From the NCBI GenBank assembly GCA_017465155.1, contig JAFTWV010000016.1, positions 1-64,000 of the forward strand: a stretch of 64,000 nt of DNA. Direction: 5' to 3'. The position numbers and the translations under genes were made by a program. The notes under the pieces were generated by a model. It did no database searches and was not told the origin of the DNA. It saw only the letters and a list, made by a program, of their open reading frames with translations. The stretch is from Clostridia bacterium (GTDB taxonomy: Bacteria; Bacillota; Clostridia; Christensenellales; Aristaeellaceae). This document shows, piece by piece, positions 19,964 through 27,191 of this stretch (positions are counted from its first letter, which is position 1; every line of letters starts with the position of its first letter).

Positions 19964-20569
19964 TTATTCCCCAGGCTTTTGCACAACGATCTTGTTCATC
20001 GCATGACAATGCCGGACGCCATTTTCATGCTCATCATTGAACTTCCTGCTCTCAAACATCCGGACGGCCCAGCCATGATAGTACGCTTTGATTTCGCCTT
20101 CCCTGAACACTCCGGTCATGACGTCCCGAAGGTCCTCCGGAACAGGCTCCGCATCTGTGAACAGGGCGACGACATGGTAGCCCTCCGCATTCGTCCAGCG
20201 TTTCAGCAGCTCTATGATTTCCGTCTGCCTGTCCCGCGCAATGAACTGCAGCACCCCATGGAGGATAATCAGATCATAGCCATACGTAAAAGGGAACTCC
20301 GACACATCGCAGACGCAGGTACTGATCGGCAAACCATGCTGCTTCTTCAGATAATCCAGCTTGGCAATGGCATTTTTCGATATGTCGAAAGCGTCCACCT
20401 TGAACCCCAGCCCCGCCAGATACAACGCATGCCTGCCGTCTCCGCAGCCGACGTCCAGCACCCTCGCGCCCTTTGGCAGATTCTGCGCAAGCTCAGCGAT
20501 CTCCACGCTCGGATTGCCAAAGGTTGACCGCTCCCGGTTCAGATACTCCTGCTCCCAAAATGGTTTCAT
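19964..20569 (-). CDS. Class I SAM-dependent methyltransferase (TehB-like)
   Basis: A 201-aa methyltransferase. The glycine loop is ARVLDVGCGDGRHALYLAGLG (about 36-55), followed by VDAFDISKNAIAKL and a motif IV-like YDLIILHGVLQFI. The overall pattern matches TehB/thiopurine-like small methyltransferases that detoxify or modify small molecules; the substrate is unknown. AAGGAGG sits seven bases before the ATG. It has its own promoter whose -35 lies inside the serA terminator, so it is the only gene between that terminator and the ADH promoter. Confidence 0.85.
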   Translation of the reverse strand: MKPFWEQEYLNRERSTFGNPSVEIAELAQNLPKGARVLDVGCGDGRHALYLAGLGFKVDAFDISKNAIAKLDYLKKQHGLPISTCVCDVSEFPFTYGYDLIILHGVLQFIARDRQTEIIELLKRWTNAEGYHVVALFTDAEPVPEDLRDVMTGVFREGEIKAYYHGWAVRMFESRKFNDEHENGVRHCHAMNKIVVQKPGE

Positions 20570-20602
20570 GGCGCACCTCCTTACGCTCGCGCTCCCGCTT
20601 GT

Positions 20603-20631
20603 ATGCTATCACATGACGTCAAAAAAGGCAA
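20603..20631 (-). promoter_or_regulatory. promoter of the TehB-like methyltransferase
   Basis: Leftward: TTGCCT (20631-20626), 17-base spacer, TAGCAT (20608-20603). The -35 hexamer forms the 3' arm of the serA terminator stem. Confidence 0.55.
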
Positions 20632-20663
20632 GCCGCCGCAGCCTTCGCTGTGTTGACTTGCCT
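20621..20663 (-). terminator. terminator of serA
   Basis: Leftward: GGCAAGTC pairs with GGCTTGCC, with an internal CAGC/GCTG stem, followed by TTTTTT. It starts 15 bases after the serA stop. Confidence 0.8.
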
Positions 20664-20677
20664 CATGGATATGTTGC

Positions 20678-21847
20678 TTAGCCGAAGGTGCGCACGCGGA
20701 ACACGCCGGGCAGGCGCTTGATGTTTGCCACCGCCTGATCACTGGGCAGGTCGGGCATATCGAGCACCGTCACAGCCATGTCCTTCTTGGACTTGTTGAT
20801 CATGTTGGTGATGTTGATGCCCTCGGCAGCCACGCAGGTGGTGATCGGCGCAATGGTGTTGGGGATGTTCTCATGGATGACCATCACGCGAGCGCCTTCG
20901 GGAGCTCCCAGAGGTACCTCAGGCAGATTGACGCTGTTGTGGATGGAACCGTTCTCGAGATAGTCGCGCATCTGGGCCGCAGCCATGGAGGCACAGTTTT
21001 CCTCGCTCTCGGGGGTCGATGCACCCAGATGCGGGATCGCGATGACCTTTTCCACGCCCAGCAGATCATCAGAGGGGAAGTCCACCACATACGCGCTCAG
21101 CTGACCGTTCGCCAGCGCCGCCTTCACATCGTCATTGACGACCAGCTCGTTGCGGCTGAAGTTCAGCAGCACTGCACCGGGCTTCATCTTGGAGATTACC
21201 TCTGCGTTGATCATGCCGCGGGTCTTGTCATTGAGCGGAACGTGCACGGTGACATAATCCGCCTGAGCGAAGACCTCTGCATCATTGGCAGCATGCTTGA
21301 CCTTGTGAGACAGCGCCCATGCGTTTTCCACAGAGATATAGGGATCATGACCAATGACGTTCATGCCCAGACCGTTGCAGGCTGCATTGGCAACCAGACG
21401 GCCAATTGCACCCAGACCGATCACGCCCAGCGTTTTGCCGCGCACTTCAGGGCCTACAAACTGTCCCTTACCCTTTTCGACCAGCTTAGGCACATCCGCG
21501 CCCTGGCCCTTCAGGCTCTGCGCCCACTGCATGCCGCCGAATACATTACGGCTGCCCAGCAGCAAACCACACAGCACCAGCTCTGCCACAGCATTTGCAT
21601 TCGCGCCGGGGGTATTGAACACGCAGATACCCTGCTGCGAGCACTTGTCAATCGGGATGTTGTTCACGCCGGCGCCGGCGCGGGCGATGGCCAGCAGATT
21701 GTCGCCAAAGGCCATATCGTGCATCGCGGCAGAACGAACCAGAATGCCGTCCGGCACAGGTTCTTCCTTCGCTACGGTGTACTGCTCGGCAGACAGCTGG
21801 GTATAAATGATATCGGAAATCGCGTTGAGCGTCTGGATCTTGAACAT
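20678..21847 (-). CDS. serA: D-3-phosphoglycerate dehydrogenase
   Basis: A 389-aa enzyme, first step of phosphorylated serine synthesis (3-phosphoglycerate to 3-phosphohydroxypyruvate, NAD). Visible are the substrate-side IARAGAGVNNIPID, NAD loop LGVIGLGAIGRLVANAA, catalytic Arg in LLNFSRNELV, catalytic His in IPHLGASTPESE, and a C-terminal ACT domain (ARVMVIHENIPNTIAPI...). The usual acidic D-V-F-x-x-E-P loop is VVDFPSDDLL here, a variant of short clostridial-type SerA. It is shorter than the long two-regulatory-domain form. It lies downstream of serC on the same strand, 263 bases away, with a perfect 16-bp inverted repeat between. Confidence 0.95.
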   Translation of the reverse strand: MFKIQTLNAISDIIYTQLSAEQYTVAKEEPVPDGILVRSAAMHDMAFGDNLLAIARAGAGVNNIPIDKCSQQGICVFNTPGANANAVAELVLCGLLLGSRNVFGGMQWAQSLKGQGADVPKLVEKGKGQFVGPEVRGKTLGVIGLGAIGRLVANAACNGLGMNVIGHDPYISVENAWALSHKVKHAANDAEVFAQADYVTVHVPLNDKTRGMINAEVISKMKPGAVLLNFSRNELVVNDDVKAALANGQLSAYVVDFPSDDLLGVEKVIAIPHLGASTPESEENCASMAAAQMRDYLENGSIHNSVNLPEVPLGAPEGARVMVIHENIPNTIAPITTCVAAEGINITNMINKSKKDMAVTVLDMPDLPSDQAVANIKRLPGVFRVRTFG

Positions 21848-21935
21848 GGCTTATTGCCTCCCTGATATGATGGTACAGTCCGCGGGATTCAGTTGGTCGG
21901 ACTGGGAGATCCCTTGCGGGTGTATGATTGAACTG

Positions 21936-21971
21936 TTTGAAATATCCTCCGTTTCCGGAGGATATTTCAAA
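21936..21971. repeat. perfect 16-bp inverted repeat between serC and serA
   Basis: TTTGAAATATCCTCCG (21936-21951) and CGGAGGATATTTCAAA (21956-21971) are exact reverse complements with a four-base loop TTTC. Neither side continues into a U-run, so it may be an intercistronic processing or stabilising hairpin, or an operator-like palindrome. The rest of the 263-base gap has no recognised feature. Confidence 0.85.
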
Positions 21972-22110
21972 GACATTGTGCGCAGTTTGCGCCTGCGGAA
22001 GCAGGAAGGGGCGTCAGTCCTTTGTCTTGATGGAATTCCCCCGCGGCAATTCTCCGACAGGCAGAGCTTAGTCCCCTTGCCCCCCGTTGCGCCCTTTTCA
22101 TCTTCCCTTG

Positions 22111-23187
22111 TCAGGCGTTCTTGGCCTCGAAGTCCTTCATGAAAGCAACCAGCTTCTTCACACCGTCAACAGGCATGGCATTGTAGATGCTCGCGCGCAT
22201 ACCGCCGACCGTACGATGACCCTTCAGGTTCACCAGGCCTTCTGCCGCCGCCGCCTTCACAAAAGCCGCATCCTTATCCGCATCGCCAGTCACGAAGGTG
22301 ACGTTCATCAGGCTGCGGTATTCCTTCTGGGCGGTACCCTTGAAGAGCTTCGACTCGTCCAGGAAGTCATACACCAGCTTCGCCTTCTCCACGTTGACCT
22401 TGTGGATGGCCTCCACGCCACCGATGGACAGCAGCCACTCGAAGGTCAGACCAGCGAGATAGATGCCCCAGGTATTGGGCGTATTGTACATGCTGCCCTT
22501 ATCAGACTGAACAGTCCAGTTCATCAGCTTCGGACACAGCTTGTTAGGATTGCCCAGCAGATCCTTCTTCACGACCATCACGCACAGGCCGGACGGGCCG
22601 ATATTCTTCTGTGCGCCGGCGTAGATCACGCCATACTTGGTCACATCCATGGGCTCGGACAGGATGAAGGAGGACGCGTCGCAGACAATGGGCGCTTTCA
22701 CATCCGGGAGCTCGATATAGCGGGTGCCGTAAATGGTGTTGTTCTGGCAGATGTGAACATAGTCCGCATCGTCAGAGAAATTAGCGTTCTTCAGGTCCGG
22801 AATGTGGGTATAGTTATCCTCGCGGCTGCTGGCGGCAATATTGACCGTACCATAGCGCTTGGCTTCCTCGGCAGCCAGATGTGCAAAGTTGCCGGAGTCC
22901 ACATAATCGGCCTTGCCGGTCTTCATCAGGTTCAGCGGAACGCCGGAGAACTGCTCCGTTGCGCCGCCCTGCAGGAACAGCACGTCATAATCATCCGGAA
23001 TTGCCATCAGCTTGCGCAGATCAGCAACAGTCTTGTCGAAGATGTCGGTGTACATCTTGCTGCGGTGGGACATTTCCATCACGGACATGCCTGTCGTACC
23101 GTAGCACATCAGATCAGCCTGTGCCTTTTCCAGCACCGGCTGTGCCAGCATCGCAGGGCCCGGAGAAAAATTATAAACGCGATCCAT
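22111..23187 (-). CDS. serC: Phosphoserine aminotransferase
   Basis: A 358-aa PLP enzyme that converts 3-phosphohydroxypyruvate and glutamate to phosphoserine. N-terminal YNFSPGPAMLAQPVLEKAQ and SVMEMSHRSK are hallmarks; the PLP lysine is in YAGAQKNIGPSGL, and the phosphate/substrate residues are in HRTVGGMRASIYNAMP near the end. The segment usually written TGSWS is DSGNFAH here. AAGGAGG lies six bases before the ATG. With serA it forms the first two steps of serine synthesis; no serB was found. Confidence 0.97.
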   Translation of the reverse strand: MDRVYNFSPGPAMLAQPVLEKAQADLMCYGTTGMSVMEMSHRSKMYTDIFDKTVADLRKLMAIPDDYDVLFLQGGATEQFSGVPLNLMKTGKADYVDSGNFAHLAAEEAKRYGTVNIAASSREDNYTHIPDLKNANFSDDADYVHICQNNTIYGTRYIELPDVKAPIVCDASSFILSEPMDVTKYGVIYAGAQKNIGPSGLCVMVVKKDLLGNPNKLCPKLMNWTVQSDKGSMYNTPNTWGIYLAGLTFEWLLSIGGVEAIHKVNVEKAKLVYDFLDESKLFKGTAQKEYRSLMNVTFVTGDADKDAAFVKAAAAEGLVNLKGHRTVGGMRASIYNAMPVDGVKKLVAFMKDFEAKNA

Positions 23188-23276
23188 ATGTTTGTCCTCC
23201 TTATCGCCTGTTGGGCGTCATTGACTTTGTGGCGGGACAAATTCTGCCCGGCGGTCAATTTTTGTACCGCTCCTAT

Positions 23277-23305
23277 AGTATGCACTACATCACGCTAAAT
23301 TGCAA
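23277..23305 (-). promoter_or_regulatory. promoter of serC
   Basis: Leftward: TTGCAA (23305-23300), 17-base spacer, CATACT (23282-23277). The leader of about 80 bases contains a CGCC/GGCG hairpin before the ribosome binding site. Confidence 0.55.
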
Positions 23306-23370
23306 GCGAAATACACAGGAAGAACAGAAGAATTTGTCGAACCCCTCCGAATCGCCACGAAAAGAAAAAG

Positions 23371-23398
23371 CCCCCGACGGCACAAAGCCATCGGAGGC
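23371..23398 (-). terminator. terminator of the zinc-ribbon gene
   Basis: Leftward: GCCTCCGATGGC pairs with GCCGTCGGGGGC (two G-U/mismatch positions), followed by TTTTTCTTTT. Confidence 0.85.
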
Positions 23399-23446
23399 GT
23401 ATAGACTGTCTGCTGCAGCTTCTGCTTCAGCAGCGAGCCGCGTTAA

Positions 23447-23740
23447 TCAATAACGGGCACGCTGAGCGGCGAAGCACTCACGGCAGTACACGGGGCGATC
23501 ACCACGGGGCTGGAAGGGCACCTGGGTGGGCTGCTGGCAGTTGTCGCAGGTCACCTCGTACATCTGACGGGGGGCAGAAGCAGTGTTGCCGCCGTTCTGA
23601 GCACGACGGGCAGCGCGGCAAGCGGCGCAGCGGGAGGGCTTGTTCTGGAAGCCCTTGTCGGCGAAGAACTGCTGCTCGGAAGCAGAGAACACGAACTCGG
23701 TGTTGCAGTCACGGCAAGTGAGAATCTCGTCCTGGTACAT
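23447..23740 (-). CDS. Small two-zinc-ribbon protein
   Basis: A 97-aa protein with four CxxC motifs: CRDC (about residue 9), CAAC (about 38), CDNC (about 67) and CREC (about 86). The first pair sits in the well-known pattern LTCRDCNTEFVFSASEQQFFADKGFQNKPSRCAAC, a zinc ribbon often found on small proteins of Bacillota; the second pair forms another ribbon. No enzymatic domain is present. It probably binds zinc and perhaps nucleic acid. ATG 23740 is chosen because GAGGAGG lies 7-9 bases upstream. Transcription starts about 130 bases upstream, giving an unusually long leader. Confidence 0.88.
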   Translation of the reverse strand: MYQDEILTCRDCNTEFVFSASEQQFFADKGFQNKPSRCAACRAARRAQNGGNTASAPRQMYEVTCDNCQQPTQVPFQPRGDRPVYCRECFAAQRARY

Positions 23741-23882
23741 TTGGGAAAACCTCCTCAATCTATGTCACCCATACCGATGTCTTTTGGTCAGCTACTTCCA
23801 TGGTTCCCGACTGCGGGGTCAAGTGACGCCTGAGGGGAGGAATGTACCTTGGATACCTGGTTGGGTTGCACCAACGATTATA
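23741..23882 (-). promoter_or_regulatory. extended -10 promoter and long structured leader of the zinc-ribbon gene
   Basis: Leftward an extended -10 TGATATAAT is at 23885-23877 with no good -35. The resulting leader of about 130 bases opens with a GTTGG/CCAAC hairpin. It contains CCTCCCCTCA at about 23844-23835, which can pair with the TGAGGAGG ribosome binding site. This suggests a translational switch or thermosensor. Not recognised as a known riboswitch. Confidence 0.45.
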
Positions 23883-24197
23883 TCACGCCTTCCTGAAAAA
23901 GTACAGTCCTTTCAGAAATTTTTTCGCTGTATACAAACTGAACTCCAGCCCGGAATCCCGCCTGCACCGCGTATTTGCTGACCATATCCGTTTTGGTGTG
24001 CACGAACGACGGATGCTTATGAAACTTCGTCTTCTCCGAAACCGCCTTCAAAGTGGGGAAGAAAAACGCCAAAACTTCTATTTGTCCTTTTTTATTGCTT
24101 TTGTGTTATGTATCAAATCTTTGAAATCAAGTAAAATTGGTACAGGAAGCATGCATTTGTCCGCATTGGACGTTATGCATACAGGAGGGTTGATATC
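23883..24197. other. AT-rich intergenic stretch between zinc-ribbon and XRE genes
   Basis: No convincing gene. It is markedly richer in A/T than neighbouring DNA. Near the XRE start there is an ATGCAT...ATGCAT pair around GTCC-GCATT-GGAC (about 24149-24180), a possible autoregulatory operator. Confidence 0.4.
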
Positions 24198-24518
24198 ATG
24201 TCCGTGGATTACAAGGATCTCGGTAACCGCATCCGTGCCCTGCGCCGCCAGATGTCTCTGACGCAGGAGGAGCTGGCCGAGCAGGTAGGCATCTCCGCCT
24301 CCTTTCTGGGCCACATTGAACGCGGAAGCCGCGTAGCCAGTCTCGAAACACTGGTGGGCCTTTGCAATGTGCTGAAGGTCACGCCGGAATATCTGCTGGC
24401 CGCCAGTCTGCATCTCTACGATGCTCACATGCCATCTGGCATGTCCCAGGTCGACCGCAACAGGCTCAGCGAATTCCTGCGCCTTGCACAGGATACCATC
24501 AGCAACTGGAACGATTGA
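24198..24518 (+). CDS. XRE-family transcriptional regulator
   Basis: A 106-aa regulator. The N-terminal Cro/CI helix-turn-helix spans residues about 6-60: LGNRIRALRRQMSLTQEELAEQVGISASFLGHIERGSRVASLETLVGLCNVLKVTPEYLL, with the recognition helix at ASFLGHIERG. The 45-residue tail (DRNRLSEFLRLAQDTISNW) likely dimerises. This is the compact SinR-like form that often regulates its own operon. AGGAGG precedes the ATG. A terminator follows 16 bases after the stop, so it is monocistronic. Confidence 0.92.
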   Translation: MSVDYKDLGNRIRALRRQMSLTQEELAEQVGISASFLGHIERGSRVASLETLVGLCNVLKVTPEYLLAASLHLYDAHMPSGMSQVDRNRLSEFLRLAQDTISNWND

Positions 24519-24533
24519 TCCGTCAATTGTAAA

Positions 24534-24570
24534 TGCGCCGTGAATTTTTTCCCGGCGCACTTGTTGTTTT
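24534..24570 (+). terminator. terminator of the XRE gene
   Basis: TGCGCCG (24534-24540) pairs with CGGCGCA (24553-24559), followed by TTGTTGTTTT. Confidence 0.8.
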
Positions 24571-24651
24571 GGTATGATATGGTGTATGATAGACGTACAG
24601 GATGCACGCCACATCCAACCGAACATATCAACATGAAAGCGAGGAATCCCC

Positions 24652-24894
24652 ATGGACATTCAGAAGATCATCACCGAAGTACTCGAAAAGCTGACCTCTG
24701 ACGAGACCCTGAAGAACAATTTCATGGATAATCCCACCAAGGTGCTTGAAAAGCTGATCGGCGTCGACCTGCCCGATGAGCAGATTGACGCGGTCATCAA
24801 AGGCATCATGGCCAAGCTGAAGGTGGACGACCTCGCCGGCAAAGCCAAGGGCGTTCTGGGCGCGCTGGGCGGCCTTTTGGGCAAGAAGGGCTGA
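24652..24894 (+). CDS. 80-aa small protein with leader-like N-terminus and Gly-rich tail
   Basis: A small acidic-then-basic protein. The first 57 residues form a helical bundle-like segment (LTSDETLKNNFMDNPTKVL, IGVDLPDEQIDAVIKGIM) that recalls the Nif11/nitrile-hydratase-type leader peptides of some RiPP precursors. The last 20 residues are amphipathic and glycine-rich (DLAGKAKGVLGALGGLLGKK), with a GG before LLGKKG. No modification enzyme or transporter lies nearby, and similar proteins are common hypotheticals in gut Clostridia, so a structural or membrane-active role is also possible. GCGAGGA precedes the ATG. A strong terminator follows, so it is expressed alone. Confidence 0.75.
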   Translation: MDIQKIITEVLEKLTSDETLKNNFMDNPTKVLEKLIGVDLPDEQIDAVIKGIMAKLKVDDLAGKAKGVLGALGGLLGKKG

Positions 24895-24943
24895 TTCCCC
24901 TTCCACAGCCAGCGATCGCGCCATTTCTGTAATCGTATACCGC

Positions 24944-24976
24944 AAAGGAACTGTTGCCTGTGCAGCAGTTCCTTTT
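24944..24976 (+). terminator. terminator after the 80-aa protein
   Basis: AAAGGAACTG (24944-24953) pairs with CAGTTCCTTT (24966-24975), with an inner TGC/GCA extension and U-run. Confidence 0.85.
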
Positions 24977-25011
24977 ACTTACCCAATCTTCACGTCCAGC
25001 GGCAGCGCCCC

Positions 25012-25192
25012 CACGCGGGCGTAACCTCAACCAAAGGCGCTCAACCCGATCGCACAACAGGAGTCCAGAGGCAGCGCCTCCCACGCTCCCCACGCGGGCG
25101 CAACCTCAACCGAAGGCGCTCACCCCAATCGCGCAACGGGAGTCCAGAGGGGCTAACGCCCCTCTGGCGGGGTCCAGGGGCAGCGCCCCTGG
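25012..25192. repeat. GC-rich tandem 60-bp repeats followed by two palindromes
   Basis: Two near-identical 60-bp units start at CACGCGGGCG (25012-25071 and 25091-25150), differing at about six positions and both ending GGAGTCCAGAGG. They run into CCAGAGGGG/CCCCTCTGG (25144-25167) and CCAGGGGC/GCCCCTGG (25174-25192), right up to the stop codon of the GH43-like gene. The GGAGTCCAGAGGGG core recurs in the repeats at 58.4 and 61.9 kb. Confidence 0.8.
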
Positions 25193-26149
25193 TCAGCGGT
25201 TGTCAGGGACATCCGTCCAGTCATGAGCCTTCATGCGATCAAATTCCTCTTCGGTGATGGTGAGGATCGTGCCGTGCTTGAAGCCGTAGGGGAAAGAGAA
25301 TGCCGCATCGCTGCGAACGAACTCGCCGCTCTTCATGCTCGGCGCAACAAAGGGCACACAACCCTGTCCTGCGCCCTTCACGCCATAGTAGTCAATAAAC
25401 AGGCACCAGCGGCCGTCATCCAGCTGCACCGCAGTGGGCGCCTCGTACAAGCCGGATTGTACCGTGGCCATGGACTTATCAAACGCATCTACCCGCGTCC
25501 AGGGACCCGTCACATGATCACTGACCAATTCAATCATCGTCGACGGGTTCTTCTCGCTCTTGACAAACAGGTAATACCTGCCATCCTCCTCATACATCGC
25601 GGAATCGATGCAGCCGCTGTCTTCCTTGCGATAGAGCAGTTCAGGACTGGTGTAGTTTACGAAATCCTTCGTGCGGCTGTAATAGATGGCCATGGGGCCG
25701 TAATCGTTCCCCGCGTGACTGTAGGACCAGTGCAGCACATAGTCCTCATGCTCAGGATCATAGATGATGTCCGGCGCCCAGATGCAGCCGCAACCCTCAT
25801 CCCCAAGGGTAACCATCTCCTGCTCGGACCAGTGTACGAGATCATCCGACCACCAGTGAGCCAGCTGCTTCGACCCATGCAGCGTGATGTTGCGCCAGGA
25901 GTGATGATACTTGCCGCGCATACCATAGGCCAGCGACAGATCCGTCGCAAAAATGTGGAAGCGACCCGTCGCCCGGTCGCGCACAATCGTCATATCCCGC
26001 ACGCCGTGATCACCATAGTACGCCCACAGGATGGGGTTCCCGCCGTTCAACGCCTCCCAATGGAAGCCATCCCGGCTGATGGCGAAATAGACCTGCTCGC
26101 CTTCGGGGGAGGTCGTCTCGCGGAAGTGAACAAAGAGATAATTCTGCAT
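25193..26149 (-). CDS. GH43-like five-bladed propeller glycoside hydrolase
   Basis: A 318-aa cytoplasmic protein (no signal peptide) with the arabinanase/xylosidase propeller pattern: HFRETTSPEGEQVYFAISRDGFHWE, VRDMTIVRDRATGRFHIFATD (a catalytic Asp candidate), the CGCIWAPDIIYDPEHEDYVLHWSY blade (second Asp), a conserved Glu near YEAPTAVQLDDGRWCLFIDYYG, and a late His (KHGTIL). It most resembles uncharacterised GH43 arabinoside/xyloside hydrolases; the exact substrate is not decided. The ATG at 26149 follows AAGGAGAG. The gene ends in the GC-rich repeat block and stands alone. Confidence 0.75.
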   Translation of the reverse strand: MQNYLFVHFRETTSPEGEQVYFAISRDGFHWEALNGGNPILWAYYGDHGVRDMTIVRDRATGRFHIFATDLSLAYGMRGKYHHSWRNITLHGSKQLAHWWSDDLVHWSEQEMVTLGDEGCGCIWAPDIIYDPEHEDYVLHWSYSHAGNDYGPMAIYYSRTKDFVNYTSPELLYRKEDSGCIDSAMYEEDGRYYLFVKSEKNPSTMIELVSDHVTGPWTRVDAFDKSMATVQSGLYEAPTAVQLDDGRWCLFIDYYGVKGAGQGCVPFVAPSMKSGEFVRSDAAFSFPYGFKHGTILTITEEEFDRMKAHDWTDVPDNR

Positions 26150-26188
26150 AGGGGATACTCTCCTTCCGTGCATATGCTTCAAAATGAG

Positions 26189-26220
26189 GGGACGCCCGCA
26201 GACATCGCTCCGGGCGTCCC
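26189..26220 (-). terminator. hairpin terminator between hpf and the GH43-like gene
   Basis: GGGACGCCCG (26189-26198) and CGGGCGTCCC (26211-26220) form a perfect 10-bp stem. Leftward it is followed by CTCATTTTG, a weak U-tail. Confidence 0.65.
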
Positions 26221-26339
26221 TGAACGTCAGCGCTTTGCTGACGGTATATATTCAACTATTCTATTCACTTTTCCTTCTGTCCATCGGCTTGACGGCAACA
26301 TTTCAGGCTGCGGGCGTTTTGACTCGCCCCTCATCTCCG

Positions 26340-26888
26340 TTATGCTTCCGGCTCCAGCAGACCCAGTCCGCCGTCCTTGCGCTGGTAGAGAATATTGGTA
26401 CGTTCGGTTTCCACGTTGACGAATGCGAAGAAGCTATGACCGAGCATTTCCATCTGAACGGCTGCGTCCTCCACAGACATGGGACGCACCGGGAATGTTT
26501 TGCGGCGTACGATCTGCGGTACGCTCTCATCAACAGCGACCTCGTCCTCAATGTACTCGGGTTCGGGCGCGGCAAAGGCATCATCACGGATGCGCTTGCC
26601 CAGCTTGGTACGGTGACGGTGAATCTGCCGCTCGATCTTTGCCAGGGCCTGATCAATTGCCATAAACAGGTTTTCGGGCTCGGAGGCTTCGGCGCGCAGG
26701 AATACGTTATTGCCCATCGGCACAGTGATTTCAACGACGCGGAGATCGCGCTTCTGCTCCTTGCTCAGGCGGATCTGCATCTCAGTATCCGGCAGGAGGT
26801 AGCGGCCCATCTTCTCGGTCTTTTTCTCGATGCGGCGGGTAACGTTGGGGGATACCGTCATATTCTTCGCATAAATCGTCAACTTCAT
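26340..26888 (-). CDS. hpf: Ribosome hibernation promoting factor, long form
   Basis: A 182-aa long HPF (YvyD type) that dimerises 70S ribosomes into inactive 100S particles. The N-terminal S30AE domain (MKLTIYAKNMTVSPNVTRRIEKKTEKMGRYL..., DLRVVEITVPMGNNVFLRAEA, LFMAIDQALAKIERQIHRHR) is followed by a linker with acidic stretches and the C-terminal dimerisation domain VRRKTFPVRPMSVEDAAVQMEMLGHSFFAFVNVETERTNILYQRKDGGLGLLEP. All conserved features are present. It has its own promoter and a structured leader; AAAGGAG precedes the ATG. Confidence 0.97.
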   Translation of the reverse strand: MKLTIYAKNMTVSPNVTRRIEKKTEKMGRYLLPDTEMQIRLSKEQKRDLRVVEITVPMGNNVFLRAEASEPENLFMAIDQALAKIERQIHRHRTKLGKRIRDDAFAAPEPEYIEDEVAVDESVPQIVRRKTFPVRPMSVEDAAVQMEMLGHSFFAFVNVETERTNILYQRKDGGLGLLEPEA

Positions 26889-26999
26889 AAGTGTGCTCCT
26901 TTCGCAAATAAACTTGATTTTGCGGAAGCACGGACGTCGCGGTCAGGACTTCCGCTGATACTGATGCGCCACTGGCATCACGTCCTTTCGTTTTCTTGT
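26889..26999 (-). ncRNA. structured 5' leader of hpf (candidate cis-regulatory RNA)
   Basis: Leader of about 110 bases with a three-way junction: outer stem 26980-26985 with 26932-26937 (ACGTCC/GGACGT), one arm 26963-26967/26975-26979 (GATGC/GCATC), another 26939-26942/26952-26955 (GCGG/CCGC). An alternative 7-bp stem, 26922-26928 with 26949-26955 (GCGGAAG/CTTCCGC), excludes the second arm. A CGCAAA/TTTGCG hairpin lies just before the ribosome binding site. Rfam has raiA-linked RNA motifs; comparison needed. Confidence 0.5.
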
Positions 27000-27000
27000 G

Positions 27001-27028
27001 ATTATACATTTCGCCGTCCCTGTGCGAA
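27001..27028 (-). promoter_or_regulatory. promoter of hpf
   Basis: Leftward consensus TATAAT at 27006-27001 with TTCGCA at 27028-27023 (16-base spacer). The -35 match is weak. Confidence 0.55.
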
Positions 27029-27124
27029 TTCCTTCTGCAAAATTTAGAAAAAGGCAAGTATTTTTGCCGTTTTTGACAAAGGCGAACATTATTTTTCCGA
27101 AACGCTTTTCGCTTCCTCTGATAT

Positions 27125-27155
27125 AGAAAAGAGAGCAGGCTGCCAATCCCCTGCT
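27125..27155 (-). terminator. terminator of the O-methyltransferase gene
   Basis: Leftward AGCAGG (27155-27150) pairs with CCTGCT (27139-27134), then CTCTTTTCT. Confidence 0.75.
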
Positions 27156-27191
27156 TGCCGGGAATGTTCGGATTCCTACTCTCCTGATAGG

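Noticed and set aside
21848..22110. A T-box or serine riboswitch in the serC-serA gap
   Set aside because: No T-box sequence or specifier stem was seen; only the perfect palindrome is present.
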